A DNA stretch of 64,000 nt. It comes from Hawksworthiomyces lignivorus (Eukaryota > Ascomycota > Sordariomycetes > Ophiostomatales > Ophiostomataceae). Below, in pieces: positions 1 to 10,576 of this stretch (the stretch's first letter is position 1; each line of letters begins with the position of its first letter). The notes beneath the pieces were generated by a model. That model worked only from the letters and a program-made list of their open reading frames with translations. It did no database searches and was not told where the DNA came from. The stretch spans positions 124,001 to 188,000 of the forward strand of contig NTMA01000007.1 in NCBI GenBank assembly GCA_002917075.1, given 5' to 3'. Made by a program: the position numbers and the translations under genes.

Positions 1-718
1 TGCCATATTAACATTGTTACAATATAGTAATAGTGCTAACATTCACTCTTTAGGTCTCATCTACAACCCTCTGGGTGCTTGGCTTCATGACAGGGTCAAC
101 TCTAGAAGGTGGATGTTCATCACTGGCCTGATTGGTTGCTTGGTAACGACAAGTGGTCTGGCTGGTTGTATTGCAAGATATTCTGGAACAGACAACAAAG
201 GAGGAAACGCAGCAGGTGTCTTCTTCGTGTTTCTCTACCTAACTTTCCAAGGGTATGGATTTCTTCCCAAGTTTTTCGTGGAAACACGCACATTCTAACA
301 TTCTTTCTTTAGTACGTGCTGTGATACCACTATGTACACATATGTATCGGAGATCTTCCCGACAGAGATCCGGCCGATTGGTATGGGATTTTCGCTTTTT
401 GGTCAATTTGCGGCTACTCTGATTCTGCTTCAGACTGCCCCCATTGGCTTTGTCACAATTGGCTGGAAGTACTATCTTATCATCATCGTGTGGTGCATTT
501 TCTTCATTCCTGTCGTCTACCTCTTCTTTCCCGAGACAGCACGCCTGTCTCTGGAAGAAGTGTCTGCAAGATTTGGAGATGATGTTGCTGTTCACATTAA
601 TGATGTGTCGGAGGAACAACGCCGGGAACTGGATGATTTCCTCAAAGCAACAGACGTCGTACACTTGGAGGGAAATGGAGAAAAAGCTGCCCCTGCCAAT
701 GTGACCGAAGTTGTATGA
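1..718 (+). CDS. MFS sugar transporter, C-terminal part (5' end outside window)
   Basis: This is the last part of a major facilitator superfamily sugar porter, which would move a hexose or related sugar across the plasma membrane. An intron ends at 53. Coding exons are 54-252 and 313-718, joined by a 60-nt intron (253-312) that restores one frame. The first exon ends a helix pair and contains a charged loop (HDRVNSRRW) and the start of another helix. The second carries the sugar-porter signature YVSEIFPTEIRPIG, followed by two hydrophobic helices and a cytoplasmic tail starting PETARLSLEEV, the position of the usual PETKG-like motif. Family membership is clear from these motifs. The substrate cannot be read from this part. 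The 5' portion is missing because the window starts inside the gene, so integrity of the whole gene is unknown. Confidence 0.88.
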
Positions 719-1432
719 GCTAGCAGTCAGCAAACTTCAGGAGATTGTAGTTAATAGGCCATAGAAAAATCCACATGTTGAGGAGCTAAGACATCTTAAT
801 TTGCTTTATGAGCCCATATACTTAGCAGTTGCACATGTTGAATATTGTGACATCCCAGAGAACGCTACATAGGTCCAAGATTCTGCACGAGCCTGATGAG
901 ATTCGGCTTGATCTGCATAAAAGAAAATCGACCCGACTGTGATTATTAACCACAAATTCCTAAAATATGTCATGATATGAGTCGTGGTGTTCATTTCACT
1001 CATATTTCTATGGTCACAGGCACTCCACAATGCAATTTCATTTGTGGAGCGTGTTAATGTCGGTAGATGCCGACGGCTTCTCCTCACAGAAATACATAAC
1101 CTCGATGTAGCGGAACTGCCCACACCAGAAGATGTCTTTGTGGAGAAATGGAGCTAAAAAAGCAATGAGACAAGCTAGTACAGTGGCACACTCCGATGCA
1201 CACGAGGTCATGGCGGGTCAGTGGAGCAGTCTCTTTAGCGGGGAATGAAAAAAGTTCACTTAGGCGTTCGGCACATGCTCCATCAGAGTAGACCATATAT
1301 CGTAAAACGTGGAGTGTGTCTGATAAAGAAAGACCTGGTATGCTGTCCCCAGATGCTGCATCCCTAGATACATAAGCCGGCGAAAGCCTAAGAGATCCGC
1401 TAGGTCCGGCGTGCACGAATACATAAGCGGAA
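719..1432. other. intergenic, nothing recognised
   Basis: About 0.7 kb between the transporter stop and the cyclase start. It must hold the transporter 3' UTR and the cyclase promoter. I see no coding pattern or repeat here. Short open stretches on the minus strand have no recognisable content. Confidence 0.5.
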
Positions 1433-2488
1433 ATGGGATCTGTACACCCTCTTCCGGAAGCAAACGGCAATGGCGTAGTGCAAAAATCAGTTCATGACTT
1501 GTCTTACGATGCTCTCCCAGAACCCCGGAGAGTTTGGCCGTCGGAACCCGGTTCACAAGAAGAAGGGTTGGGTCGCCTGGTTCTGCTGACACCCGAGGTC
1601 GTTGCTGCCGCCGCGGCATCCTGCATCAAGACCGGCCACCGCGTCTCCTTGAACTGGGACCTGACCAAGCTCGACATTGCCAACTTCAACCGCGCCCCGA
1701 CCCAGCACCACATCACATCCCTCCTCGGTGGAGCAGCCTTCGACGATGTCTACATCTTCAATCCACAGCAATCGTCGCAATGGGACGGACTGCGGCACTT
1801 CTCGGCACCGTTTCCGACAAAAGAGAACCCCGGCCAGAGGCTATTCTACGGAGGTATGACTGCCAGCGAAATTTCCGATAGGAAGAATAACCGGATCGGC
1901 ATGCAGCACTGGGCCCGAGAAGGGATATGCGGACGTGGTGTGCTCCTGGATTACGTCGAGTACGCCAAGCGCCACGGTATCGTGTACAAGACGTTCAGTG
2001 ACCACGCTATTCCTCTGCGCGTCTTGTTGGAAATTGCAAAGGAGCAGAATGTGACTTTCCGGCGAGGAGACATCCTCTTTATCAGGATAGGAGTGATAGA
2101 AGAGTGGGATAAGACAATGAGCCCCGCTGACAAGCAGGCATATGCCCACGATCCAAAACCGCAGCATGCCGGCGTGGAAGGCACCGAGGAGATGCTGCGG
2201 TGGATCTGGGATACGGGGTTTGCGGCCGTGGCCGGCGACGCAGTATCGTTTGAGGTGTACCCTGCAAAGAAATCCTACACGAGGGTGGACGGGGAGGAGG
2301 TCAAAGGCTATTTCCTTCACGAATACCTTCTCCCGGCATGGGGCATGCCGGTTGGCGAGCTTTTTGACTTGGAAGCCCTGAGCCGCACATGCACCGAGCA
2401 GGGTAGATGGGAGTTCTTTGTTGCGAGCTCTCCATTGAATATGCCCGGAGGTGTTAGTAGCCCCCCGAATTGCTTAGCGATTTTTTGA
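1433..2488 (+). CDS. cyclase-family hydrolase (kynurenine formamidase-like fold)
   Basis: A single-exon gene of 351 residues with the layout of fungal putative-cyclase family proteins (PF04199). The fold is shared with bacterial kynurenine formamidase and is usually metal dependent. Recognisable blocks are the QWDGLRHF region near residue 115, the block WAREGICGRGVLLD near 160, and the C-terminal LHEYLLPAWGMPVGELFDLEAL block near 295-320. The ATG at 1433 lies immediately before the conserved part and no better upstream start exists. The protein lacks a signal peptide, so it is probably cytosolic. Fungal members often sit beside catabolic or secondary metabolite genes and few have known substrates. 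The neighbours (sugar porter, P450 relic, regulator) fit either setting. The substrate is unknown. Confidence 0.85.
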   Translation: MGSVHPLPEANGNGVVQKSVHDLSYDALPEPRRVWPSEPGSQEEGLGRLVLLTPEVVAAAAASCIKTGHRVSLNWDLTKLDIANFNRAPTQHHITSLLGGAAFDDVYIFNPQQSSQWDGLRHFSAPFPTKENPGQRLFYGGMTASEISDRKNNRIGMQHWAREGICGRGVLLDYVEYAKRHGIVYKTFSDHAIPLRVLLEIAKEQNVTFRRGDILFIRIGVIEEWDKTMSPADKQAYAHDPKPQHAGVEGTEEMLRWIWDTGFAAVAGDAVSFEVYPAKKSYTRVDGEEVKGYFLHEYLLPAWGMPVGELFDLEALSRTCTEQGRWEFFVASSPLNMPGGVSSPPNCLAIF

Positions 2489-3233
2489 TTTGATTTTGAG
2501 CGCCCTGAAAGCTGAACTATTTCTTTAATCTTTTTGCCGAAGTCGAATGTGATGTGTTGGTAGTTGGCTACACCTTCACACAAAGAAATGGCTCAAGAAC
2601 AGCCCAGTTTAGGAAATGAATCTAGTTGTTTGAAATTTTTTTTCGGAAGATGCCCCGGTGATATCCTTCATAAGATAAGCTTCGGTCCAGCGGTTCACAG
2701 GGACTCCGTATCCGCACCTTCGTAGCTACCTATCTGCGACAGCATGGCGGCATGTTGACCGTTCATCTACGCGGTAAAGAATGATGTCCCACGCTCTTCC
2801 TTCAGTAAAGAGAGAGCCAGATAGCTTAGAGATCAAGTCGTACGATGGCTTTTATGTGAGGTGTTAACGAGTTGTGGTGGGCTTGGTGGCTAGGCTGAGT
2901 CGGAATCAGCCCGCCTCGCCCTCAATACAACTAAATGACTTTGATAGCTATTCACTAACTGGCGATTATGACAAAATTTTTTTACTCAAGAAATCAGAGC
3001 TTCAGGGTGCTCTGACCCGCAGATTTGTCTTACGAGAACCGGTGGCAATCTCAGCTTGGTAGGACAAATAGCATCTAGTATCTCGAGGTCGTAGAGTGAT
3101 TGCTCGTCAACTACCTATAGAGCTACTATTCAAATTTAGCAAGAAATTCAGTGTGTAGTTGACCAAAACGCAAGTAAAAAAATTCCACACTTGCACTATG
3201 CCATCCGTAGCTATGTACCCTGAAGGTGGTCTT
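2489..3233. other. intergenic between convergent genes
   Basis: About 0.75 kb between the cyclase stop and the 3' end of the P450 relic, which runs the other way. It should hold both 3' UTRs. I see no coding pattern. A stretch around 2875-3060 is open for 62 codons on the plus strand but looks random. Confidence 0.4.
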
Positions 3234-4878
3234 TCACGCAGTCTGCCGTGCTCTGAGCTTGATAAATAATGGTGGCTTATCCCATAAGGTAGAGGAAGGC
3301 TGATCATGCCACGTGTGGCTTTCAGGGAACAATTCCAAGTCAAAATTGAAAAGAACACGAGCCAGGATCAGCCGCATCTCATTATAGGCCAAGTTCTGGC
3401 CGATGCAGTTCCTAGGCGAGACACTGAACGGCTGCAACACTTCCCTATGGTCATTGTAAAATGGTGAAGAGGGGTTATTGATGTTCTCTGGCAACCAGCG
3501 TTCTGGCACAAACTCCTTTGCGCGGTGGAAGTGCGTATCGGACTAATACGCAGCGGATTGGTGGACGGAAACGAGTGTCTAGAGACGAAACGTCAGGTCT
3601 TGCGGGATAAGAACACAAGAAAAATGGAGATGTTCCATACGTTAGGTGGAATTTCATAGCCCGCGACAATTGTAGTGTGGCCCGGCAAGGCAATGCGGGA
3701 GAATCCTGTTGGAACCGGTGGATACCTGCGGAGAGCTTCATTCAAGCAGGCAAGCATGTACGGGAGTCTGGTGGTAGCATCGATGAAATTGATGTCTGCG
3801 TCGGTCTCAAAGGCCGGCCGTACTTCTTCCGTGACATTTTTCAGCGCCTGTAGCGTCTTGAGTAGCCAATACGTTACTCCTGACAGCAAAGTAGCTGTTG
3901 TTTCCGAACCTCCAACCACCAAAACGCTGGAATTTGAGACTATCTCATCGACCGTGATTTCGCCTGCCTCGCCCGGGTGCTTGAGCATGGAAGAGATAAA
4001 GTCCGGTCGCCCAGTCTGTGCCTTGTTTTCTAGTCGCTTCATGACGGTATGATGAACAAATTCTTTATGTTTTCTGTCAACGTCCTTCACACTCTTAGGA
4101 ATGAATCTCTTGACCAGCTTTAGAACTGTAGCATTCGCCTGTATAACTCGCATTACAGTGAATATATTTTCGATCCAAAAGTGCAGCTGATTGTTCTCAA
4201 GGCATTGAAACGACTGGCCTTGGATTGGTAAACGAGCCATTAGTACGAGAACTTGTGTGCATGCTTGCTCAGTTTGCCAATCTACGTACCAAACGAAAGA
4301 TCGCCAATAATGTCAAAGGTGGTAAAGTTGTACCAAAGAGAAATGTCGATCTTGGTGCCGTCCTCTGCAAATCGGCGGAGGTTCTTGATAAGCAAATTGA
4401 TATAATTTTGAACCAGCGGTTCTTAGTCGCGAAGTGCTCTGTCAGAGAAACCATGCGAGAGCGACTTGCGGAACCGGGAGTGGTCGGCATCGCTCGGAGC
4501 AGTGAAGATGTTATCAACGCTGTCCTCGCCGCGAGGCGGCGCATATTTGGGAAGCTGGTAATGGCCGTGTCCGTAAATGTCTTTCCATGCCTTAGGTTCA
4601 ATAAATGACAGCTGGTTGGGGAGATAGCGCACTACAGGGCCATATGTCTCGTGGAACTCGCGCAGCTTCGCGTCATACTTCCCTCTGATCTCCCAATAGT
4701 TGCGAAGAAGTGGAAATGCAATCTAGGACTTTGGTCCGGGGTACCCACTGAGGGGGTGAAAATACAAGTTGTTGAGTATTCGGATAGCCACATAAAGAAC
4801 GGGAGCAATAAGCAAGATAGTCTTGAGGTTGGATGTTAGGAAGCCTGCTGGCGCTGCGGTCGCTACCGAGGCCGCCAT
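3234..4878 (-). pseudogene. cytochrome P450 pseudogene with three in-frame stops
   Basis: The gene model is full length for a microsomal class II P450: exons 4878-4290, 4218-3641 and 3578-3234, introns of 71 and 62 nt with good splice sites, 504 codons in one frame. Visible motifs are an N-terminal anchor helix, the proline-rich YPGP, the oxygen-binding GGSETT, ExxR as EALRR, ERW and the heme-binding FSVSPRNCIGQ. Codons 52 (TAG, 4725-4723), 152 (TAA, 4425-4423) and 401 (TAG, 3545-3543) are stops. The flanking residues on both sides of each stop fit the family, so these are point changes and not missed introns. Each is one transition from CAG, CAA or TGG. Any product would lack the heme cysteine. 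The sequence resembles the group that includes trichothecene C-15 hydroxylase-like P450s, but its former substrate is unknown. Confidence 0.88.
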
Positions 4879-5406
4879 GATTACGGTTGGGGGCTTCTTC
4901 AGGTTGTTCAGTGAGGCAAGAATGGGTCACAGAATATCAATTGTGCAGGACGAGAATTTCACTTCTATTGTACAAAATTGCGGAAGTCCCAGCAGAGAAA
5001 ACCTCTGCAAACCGACAAACGCAGAGTTGCTAAACGTGACTAACGAGTCGTAAACACAACGTAATTGCGCACTTATGCGCGGAGCTACATCGAGATACGC
5101 CGGCGTGCCAGAGCAATTTAGCCAACCAAAACCCTTCGAATACACACATAGCGCGCGGACTTGTCTTTTTTGGTCTTGTAAGAAAATCGCACGCGAAGTA
5201 TGAGAGTGTCGTGCAAAACGACGCACGCAGTTCGGAGGCGCTAGGAAGCGGCAACAAAAAATCCCCATAACACTAGCTATATTCACATAGTTTCACGTAC
5301 ATAGGTAGTTTTATGTACAAAAGATTGAGCGCCTCTGAATACCTATAGAAGAATGAAGAACCCCCCTGCATTGAATCATAAATCGTACACAGCCGAACAG
5401 AGGAAC
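4879..5406. other. intergenic, promoter side of the P450 relic and 3' side of the regulator
   Basis: About 0.5 kb without a gene. The region upstream of 4878 would have been the P450 promoter and the left flank of 5407 is the 3' UTR of the regulator. Nothing else was recognised. Confidence 0.4.
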
Positions 5407-8157
5407 TTATGTATCAGTCGTGACAAGGACAGTATTTTCAAAACTCTGCAAGATCTTGGTGAATTTCTCGGCCAGGCCCCAGCACTTTAGCTTCTGCAGC
5501 AGATCCTGCGCATCGTGACTGATGGATAATGCAGCCTTTTCCGCATATATGTTGGCGACCAAGCCAATGGAAGCGGGCCCGCCGTTCTCAATCCATTCAC
5601 TTGCCGCGTCTGGGTTTTGTGATTGGTGCAGGGGGATGTCAAGGCGAACTGGCGCGGTGGGTTCGAGATATCGCTGGCTGCGAGGGCAGTATTTGGAAAA
5701 CGCGATGAGGAAGACATAGCCCATGAAGACGCGCATAATTTCGCAGGGCGAGGAGACGAGATAATCGTTGGCGACGACCGCGATCTGAGCTGCGTGCCAG
5801 ACGAGATGCCGTGCTTGGCGCGGGTCGTGGCTGAATATGGATTGTAGCTTGCGCTGGGCGATTTGGACACCTTTGTTGAGCTTAGACCCGGTCGTGACCG
5901 TGTTACGGACAATGTAGAGCATGATATCTAATGCATCTTGCGCGGTGCACAGGTGAGAATAGTGGCAAATCAGGCTCGCAATGCTGTCGTACTCTGTCAG
6001 CTCTCTATGATCGTTCTGAAGGTATGCAGCGCCAGAAATGCAGGTGGATACTCACTTGTAGCTAATCAAATCTGCCGTGGAGGAGGGCTCGTCCATGGAC
6101 GCAAGCAAGGTGTCAAGGGCACGGAGCAAGATGACCTTGTTTTCCTTCTGTGACACGGACAGCTTTGGCATGCCAAAGTATTCTGCCGTCGAGATGATCT
6201 CGAGCTGTCTGAGATCCCACAGCAGACGGCCGATCACCTGGGCGCAGAGCCGCTTGCTCCAGTAGGGAACATGCTTTGCGACAGGATTGCCCGCCAGGAC
6301 GGCTTTGAGAACTGACGACGCCGGAGCGCCTACGGCGTTGGGGTGGACGCGGGCGCGTAGAGCCGCCCACGCGTGCGCCGAAGGGGCATCCCACAGCGGC
6401 TCGGCGCAGGGCAGATCGCGCGGCAGCTCGCTCAGGTCCACCGCGCCCCGCCGGCTGGTCAGCGTGCAGATGCTGCAGTCGTATTCAAACGCCGACCAGG
6501 CCGTCCGCTTTTCGCGCTCGCGGACGATCCAGGCAGCCCACTCGTCTTTCAGCGTGGATGGATTGGACGTGAACGTGTTCGCGTCCGGCCCTTGGTCGTC
6601 CACGCTGAGCCGTGTTGTCAGGCATCCGACACCTCGCAAGCCGCCAACCAAGATGCCCCGGGACCGATCGGCATTCTGGTACAGCTGACGGTTGCCAGAG
6701 CCGAGCGAGTAGATCTGATGCAGGCAAAGAGCGCTGAGGTAGGATATGTCGCGGTAGTTCGCACTGTCGGCGGAACCCTAGTATTGCAAGTCAGCAGTCA
6801 ATATCCACCAGAAGAACAACGAGCAGTCACGGTTACGTACAAGCCAGGTAATCATCGGCATGCATATCTCGCTCATGGACCAAGCCAGCTCCGCCGCATG
6901 ATCGTCACTGGAGAGCAAACCGCCGATACACGCCATGGCGGCGACAAGAACAGTGGGGAATGTGGACATGGAAAACGTCGGAGGATGAATGAGAGGCAAT
7001 ATCGGATGGAATTTTGAAAAGTACACATCTTCTAGCCGCTTGAGCAGGTTGGCTGCATGGGCCATGCTGGGATCGCCGAGCTCATCGAGCTTTGGCAGAC
7101 ATGTTTCGGACATCAGAGAGACGACGCTCTCCAGAGTCGAATTGAGAATAGGGCTGTTTGACTGTATCGTGCTTTGCAGCACCTCCCTGAGAGGCGGCAA
7201 AGAGCGCCTGTGGGGGGTGAAGTCCTGGGCCTGGTCGAATGGCCAGGGCAGTCGGACCGGATGCCAGCTAAGTGTCGGGAAGTTCATAGAATGAGAGCTA
7301 GACGGATGTTCGACGTGCGGGTTTGGTTCCACCTCGGCTAAGAGGTTGGCGTCACCCGTGTTTCCCACGCTTGGGACGTCAAAGTCTAGCCAGTCTAAGC
7401 CAGGCGCTCGGAAGTCGAGTTGTCCCACGGCAGACAGAGAGGCTCCAAATGGCGTGTCAGACGTCAAGTAGTATTCGCCCTCAGAAAACGAGGGGCTGTA
7501 CACGTCGGCGTTGGGCAAGAACAATGAGGAGCTGGTGCTTCCATCTGGGATTGGCTCAAAGGCATTTGACACAACTGAGTTGAACTCGGCGTCATAGCTG
7601 CTGCTGTAAAAGTTTTCTTGGGCCGGAACGACTTCAGCTGAGACCGCTACGGGTGTAATATTGGTCACGGCATCGGGTTCCGTGAAGACGCTGGTTGCTG
7701 ACTCTGTACCAACATCAGACGGAGTAATGATAAGGCCTTGGTCGCTGCCAGAAGACTCCCCAACCTCTTGTAACATCTCGATGAGCTCCGTCCCTGCTGC
7801 CGCATGCTTCCTGGTGATGCTTGAGGGATATTCACAGATCTCGCCAGCAGCAGTGCATGAGCGGCACGGCTTCGTGCGGTCGCATTTTCGTCGCTTCTGA
7901 ACGCAGCGATCACACGATCTTTGGGCGGTGTCTTTCGTGCTAGGAATGATCTGGTGAGCAGACCGGAGGTGGCGTAGGAGAACATCGTTTCGTCCAAATC
8001 TCTTGCCACACTTTCCGCAGGGTATTGAGTGTCGGCGTTCTGGAGGTAGATGTGTGAGACGGTGACGATCGCGATGGCTTGGTCGTGAAAACAGCCGGCC
8101 GCAGTAGCTGCATTCAAAACTGCCTTTCATCGTCTCAGAAGGTGTGGTGAAGCCCAC
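5407..8157 (-). CDS. hybrid C2H2 / Zn2Cys6 fungal transcription factor
   Basis: A probable nuclear, sequence-specific regulator. Exons are 8157-6841, 6777-6056 and 6004-5407, giving 878 residues; introns are 63 and 51 nt. Two C2H2 fingers lie at about residues 14-36 and 45-68. They are followed by a Zn2Cys6 binuclear cluster with cysteines at about 82, 85, 92, 98, 101 and 108. A serine and acidic linker and a long helical C-terminal region follow, corresponding to the fungal-specific regulator domain. The first intron is a multiple of three but ends in a TAG, so it must be removed to avoid truncation. The second acceptor (CATAG, exon from 6004) is the one that keeps the frame. Its neighbours are metabolic genes, so a cluster-specific role is plausible. 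The palindrome at 10261-10287 is a candidate target. No target is proven. Confidence 0.88.
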
Positions 8158-8805
8158 ACAGTCGTATCTAATGTCGCCAGAATAGAATCCAATAAGTAGC
8201 CAATAAAATACGAGGCTTTGGAAAGATTCACCAAAACACTTCGTGCCGCCTGTCGCCGGGAGTATGGGTATAGCGATCGCTGATGCTGCTCGAAACGCAG
8301 CCGAGGTGGCACCCTGTGAGGAGTAGGCTGATATTTCTTCCGTACGTTTTTAGATTTAGTTTTTTTTTTTTTTTTTTTTTGTCGCCCAGGTAGTCGGAAC
8401 GGCTGGGGAAATGAGGAGTAATGTGGAGAAGTGGGTCACGAAGAGGCATAATAATATCCGAAAATGGCACAAAGTAATAGTCTGCTGACGTTCTTTGTCA
8501 TAAAATGAAGGCGATCTGGGAGACACACGAAAAGATAGGTCTGTCGCTAAGTCTATTTCGGATTTGTCAAGCTTCACCGGCATGCAAACGATTCATATAT
8601 GGCATACATATCTATATAAAACAGGCCTCCTCCGTGAAAACAACGTTGCACCTGAAGAAAAACGATTGATGCTCTCTATTTCCAGAGTAAAGGAGAAATA
8701 AGCTTTCAGCAAGATCGCTCATAATTGTTTTGGGATGAAATAATCTGTTGATATTAAGAAACTGCCGTTTGCCCCGTCTAATTTACGGAATCCTCTAAGC
8801 AAAGA
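8158..8805. other. regulator promoter and 3' flank of the dehydrogenase
   Basis: About 0.65 kb containing the upstream region of the regulator and the 3' end of the dehydrogenase, both on the minus strand. It includes a homopolymer of 21 T at 8360-8380. No coding pattern is visible. Confidence 0.5.
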
Positions 8806-9948
8806 CTATGCGCTCTGCAGCAGTCGTTTCACTTCTGAGCAAATGGCATCACCGACTTCACTAGTCGATGCCTTTCCGCCGAGATCTCCTGTCCTGATCT
8901 CCAACCCTCCAGAAGCTTTTGCGTCTAGGACATGAGAAACGGCCTTTTCGATAGCAGACGCCTCCTTGACCAAGAGAAACGAATATCTCAGCATCATAGC
9001 TAAGCTGAGGATCTGAGCTACCGGGTTCACTATTCCTTTTCCGGAAATATCTGGTGCGCTGCCGTGAACGGGCTCGTAGATGCCATTGCAGCGGCCGGCA
9101 CCTGGAATTGCCGAAATGCTGGCGCTTGGAAGCACCCCCAGCGTGCCCGTGATGCCTCCGGAGATGTCGGACAGGATGTCGCCAAACGTATTGTCCGTGT
9201 GGATGACTCCGTTGAATCGCGTCGGATCGCGGACCATGAGCATAGCCATGCTGTCGGCAAGCTGGTGTTGCAGCTTGATATCGGGAAACTCCTTGTCAAA
9301 CACAGCCTGCGTCGCTCTCCGCCAGAGCCGGCTGTTTGCGAGCACGTTGGCCTTGTCGGCGCTCCAGACTGTCGCAGGTCCGCCGCCGCCGTTCCCGTCC
9401 TGTCCCATCAGCCGCGCGACGGCAGCGCTCACGCGGGCCAGGCGGTCAATCTCCGACGTCTCGTACAGCCACAGGTCAGATGCGACGTTCTCCTCTTCTT
9501 TTTTGGTGCCAAAGTAGGCGCCGCCGCAGTTTTCTCGGACCACCATAAACTTGGTGCCCCGCACGAGCTGTTCCTTGATGGGCGAAGCGCCCACCAGCGA
9601 CGGGGCGTAGAACTCGCAGGGCCGCAGATTGGCGAATGCGTCCAGGCGCTGTCTCAGCTTCAGCAGGCCCGATTCGGGCGTCGGGTTTGCGCCGGCCCAT
9701 TCCGGCCCGCCGATGCTTCCGAAAAGTACAGCATCGCTCTGTTCTGCCTTTGCAAGCACCTCCTCTGTGATGGGCACGCCATGCTTATTGATGCTAGCAC
9801 CGCCAGCGAGATCGAAGGTGCGGTTGAACTTGAGACCAGGTCGACTGGCTTCGACCACATCAAGAACCTTGAGCGCTTCGGCAACCACCTCTGGGCCGAC
9901 ATGGTCTCCCGGCAAGACGAGAATGTTGTATGAGACCGGTTGTGTCAT
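8806..9948 (-). CDS. 3-isopropylmalate dehydrogenase paralogue (LEU2 type)
   Basis: A single-exon, 380-residue NAD-dependent beta-decarboxylating dehydrogenase. The canonical enzyme oxidises and decarboxylates 3-isopropylmalate in leucine synthesis. Catalytic and binding residues are present: arginines in LKLRQRL and NLRP (about 99-109) and in VVREN (about 138), Tyr145, Lys199 in DKANVL, and Asp232, Asp257 and Asp261 in FGDILSD, plus the NAD-site block EPVHGSAPDISGKG. Surrounding residues diverge from housekeeping LEU2, for example ENCGG in place of the usual ELTGG and DISGG after the metal site in place of the usual DEAS. This argues for a paralogue with a specialised role; similar paralogues occur in some secondary metabolite clusters. 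It is divergently paired with the dehydrogenase at 10577. It may act on isopropylmalate or on a related 2-hydroxyacid diester. Confidence 0.9.
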   Translation of the reverse strand: MTQPVSYNILVLPGDHVGPEVVAEALKVLDVVEASRPGLKFNRTFDLAGGASINKHGVPITEEVLAKAEQSDAVLFGSIGGPEWAGANPTPESGLLKLRQRLDAFANLRPCEFYAPSLVGASPIKEQLVRGTKFMVVRENCGGAYFGTKKEEENVASDLWLYETSEIDRLARVSAAVARLMGQDGNGGGGPATVWSADKANVLANSRLWRRATQAVFDKEFPDIKLQHQLADSMAMLMVRDPTRFNGVIHTDNTFGDILSDISGGITGTLGVLPSASISAIPGAGRCNGIYEPVHGSAPDISGKGIVNPVAQILSLAMMLRYSFLLVKEASAIEKAVSHVLDAKASGGLEIRTGDLGGKASTSEVGDAICSEVKRLLQSA

Positions 9949-10260
9949 GCTGCTGTTTTATTTTATTTTTGCTCTCTTAGCAATTGATGTTCAAGAGACT
10001 GGGTGTCAGGATTCAATCAAAGCCAGCAGCTATTCCGTAATCAGTGACAAGTGTAGTGACCATTCGTATGTGACTACAAGCAATGCCAGATACCTTCTGG
10101 CTGTCCACGGACGCATGAGCTGAAGAATGCTCTTAATTTACAAGAGCCAAGAAATGCTCGCCGACTTCGGTCCTCATGAAAATGTGAACATTTCTAATTT
10201 GGTAACTAAAATTACATACTCCGTACACGTGTAGTGCGCTTAGTTGCCTCCGCTTTAGAA

Positions 10261-10287
10261 GTGGCACGCTCCGGCGGAGTGTGCCAC
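10261..10287. promoter_or_regulatory. 27-bp palindrome with CCG-N1-CGG core
   Basis: The left arm GTGGCACGCTCCG and the right arm CGGAGTGTGCCAC are inverted copies with a one-base centre (G) and a single mismatch, itself a C/T difference. The core is CCG-G-CGG. Zn2Cys6 regulators bind paired CGG triplets, so this is a candidate operator for the regulator encoded at 5407-8157 or another zinc-cluster protein. Binding is inferred. Confidence 0.6.
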
Positions 10288-10294
10288 CATCTAC

Positions 10295-10378
10295 GTTTTG
10301 GGGTAGATATTCCGCAGAACAAGTTATCGAGACGCCGTCAGCAACAGCGAACCTGCTAAAAGTTTGGGGTAGAAATTC
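10295..10378 (+). repeat. direct repeat pair in the divergent promoter
   Basis: Two near-identical 17-mers, GTTTTGGGGTAGATATTC at 10295-10312 and GTTTGGGGTAGAAATTC at 10362-10378, start 67 bp apart just downstream of the palindrome. They share TTTGGGGTAGANATTC. They could be binding sites for a second factor. I know of no fungal factor with this exact consensus. Confidence 0.55.
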
Positions 10379-10576
10379 TACGAGACATCGCCTCGGGTTT
10401 TCAAGACGCCACATAAGTAATTTGCGGGGAAGTAGATCAGATCGTTATTATTATCCCTGAGCAGCAATCAAGACGATTCATTGCAACTGCAGTTGTGATT
10501 TTGCTGCTTCATTCGCCCACTCTTCGCCACAGAATAAAGAACATCTTAGCGATCGCCACTAAACCGTTATAGCAAA

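Larger units (their letters stand above)
9949..10576. promoter_or_regulatory. divergent promoter between the isopropylmalate dehydrogenase paralogue and the SDR
   Basis: A 628-bp shared upstream region between two head-to-head metabolic genes. It contains a near-perfect palindrome (10261-10287), a repeated 17-mer (10295-10312 and 10362-10378) and one copy of the 9-mer TACTCCGTA (10217-10225). This arrangement fits co-regulation of both genes by a common activator. That is an inference from layout, not proven binding. Confidence 0.6.

Noticed and set aside
3543..3545. The third P450 stop as a missed intron
   Set aside because: The residues on both sides join smoothly to family sequence and no GT-AG pair around it keeps the frame. 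Substitution is the simpler reading.
8360..8380. Poly(T), poly(A) runs at 8360, 23325 and 53220 as retroposon tails
   Set aside because: None has a recognisable element body or target duplication beside it. Simple homopolymer slippage explains them.
9064..9933. A 289-codon open frame on the plus strand
   Set aside because: It is antisense to the isopropylmalate dehydrogenase paralogue, whose catalytic motifs are complete. The opposite frame is open by GC-rich codon bias and shows no domain.
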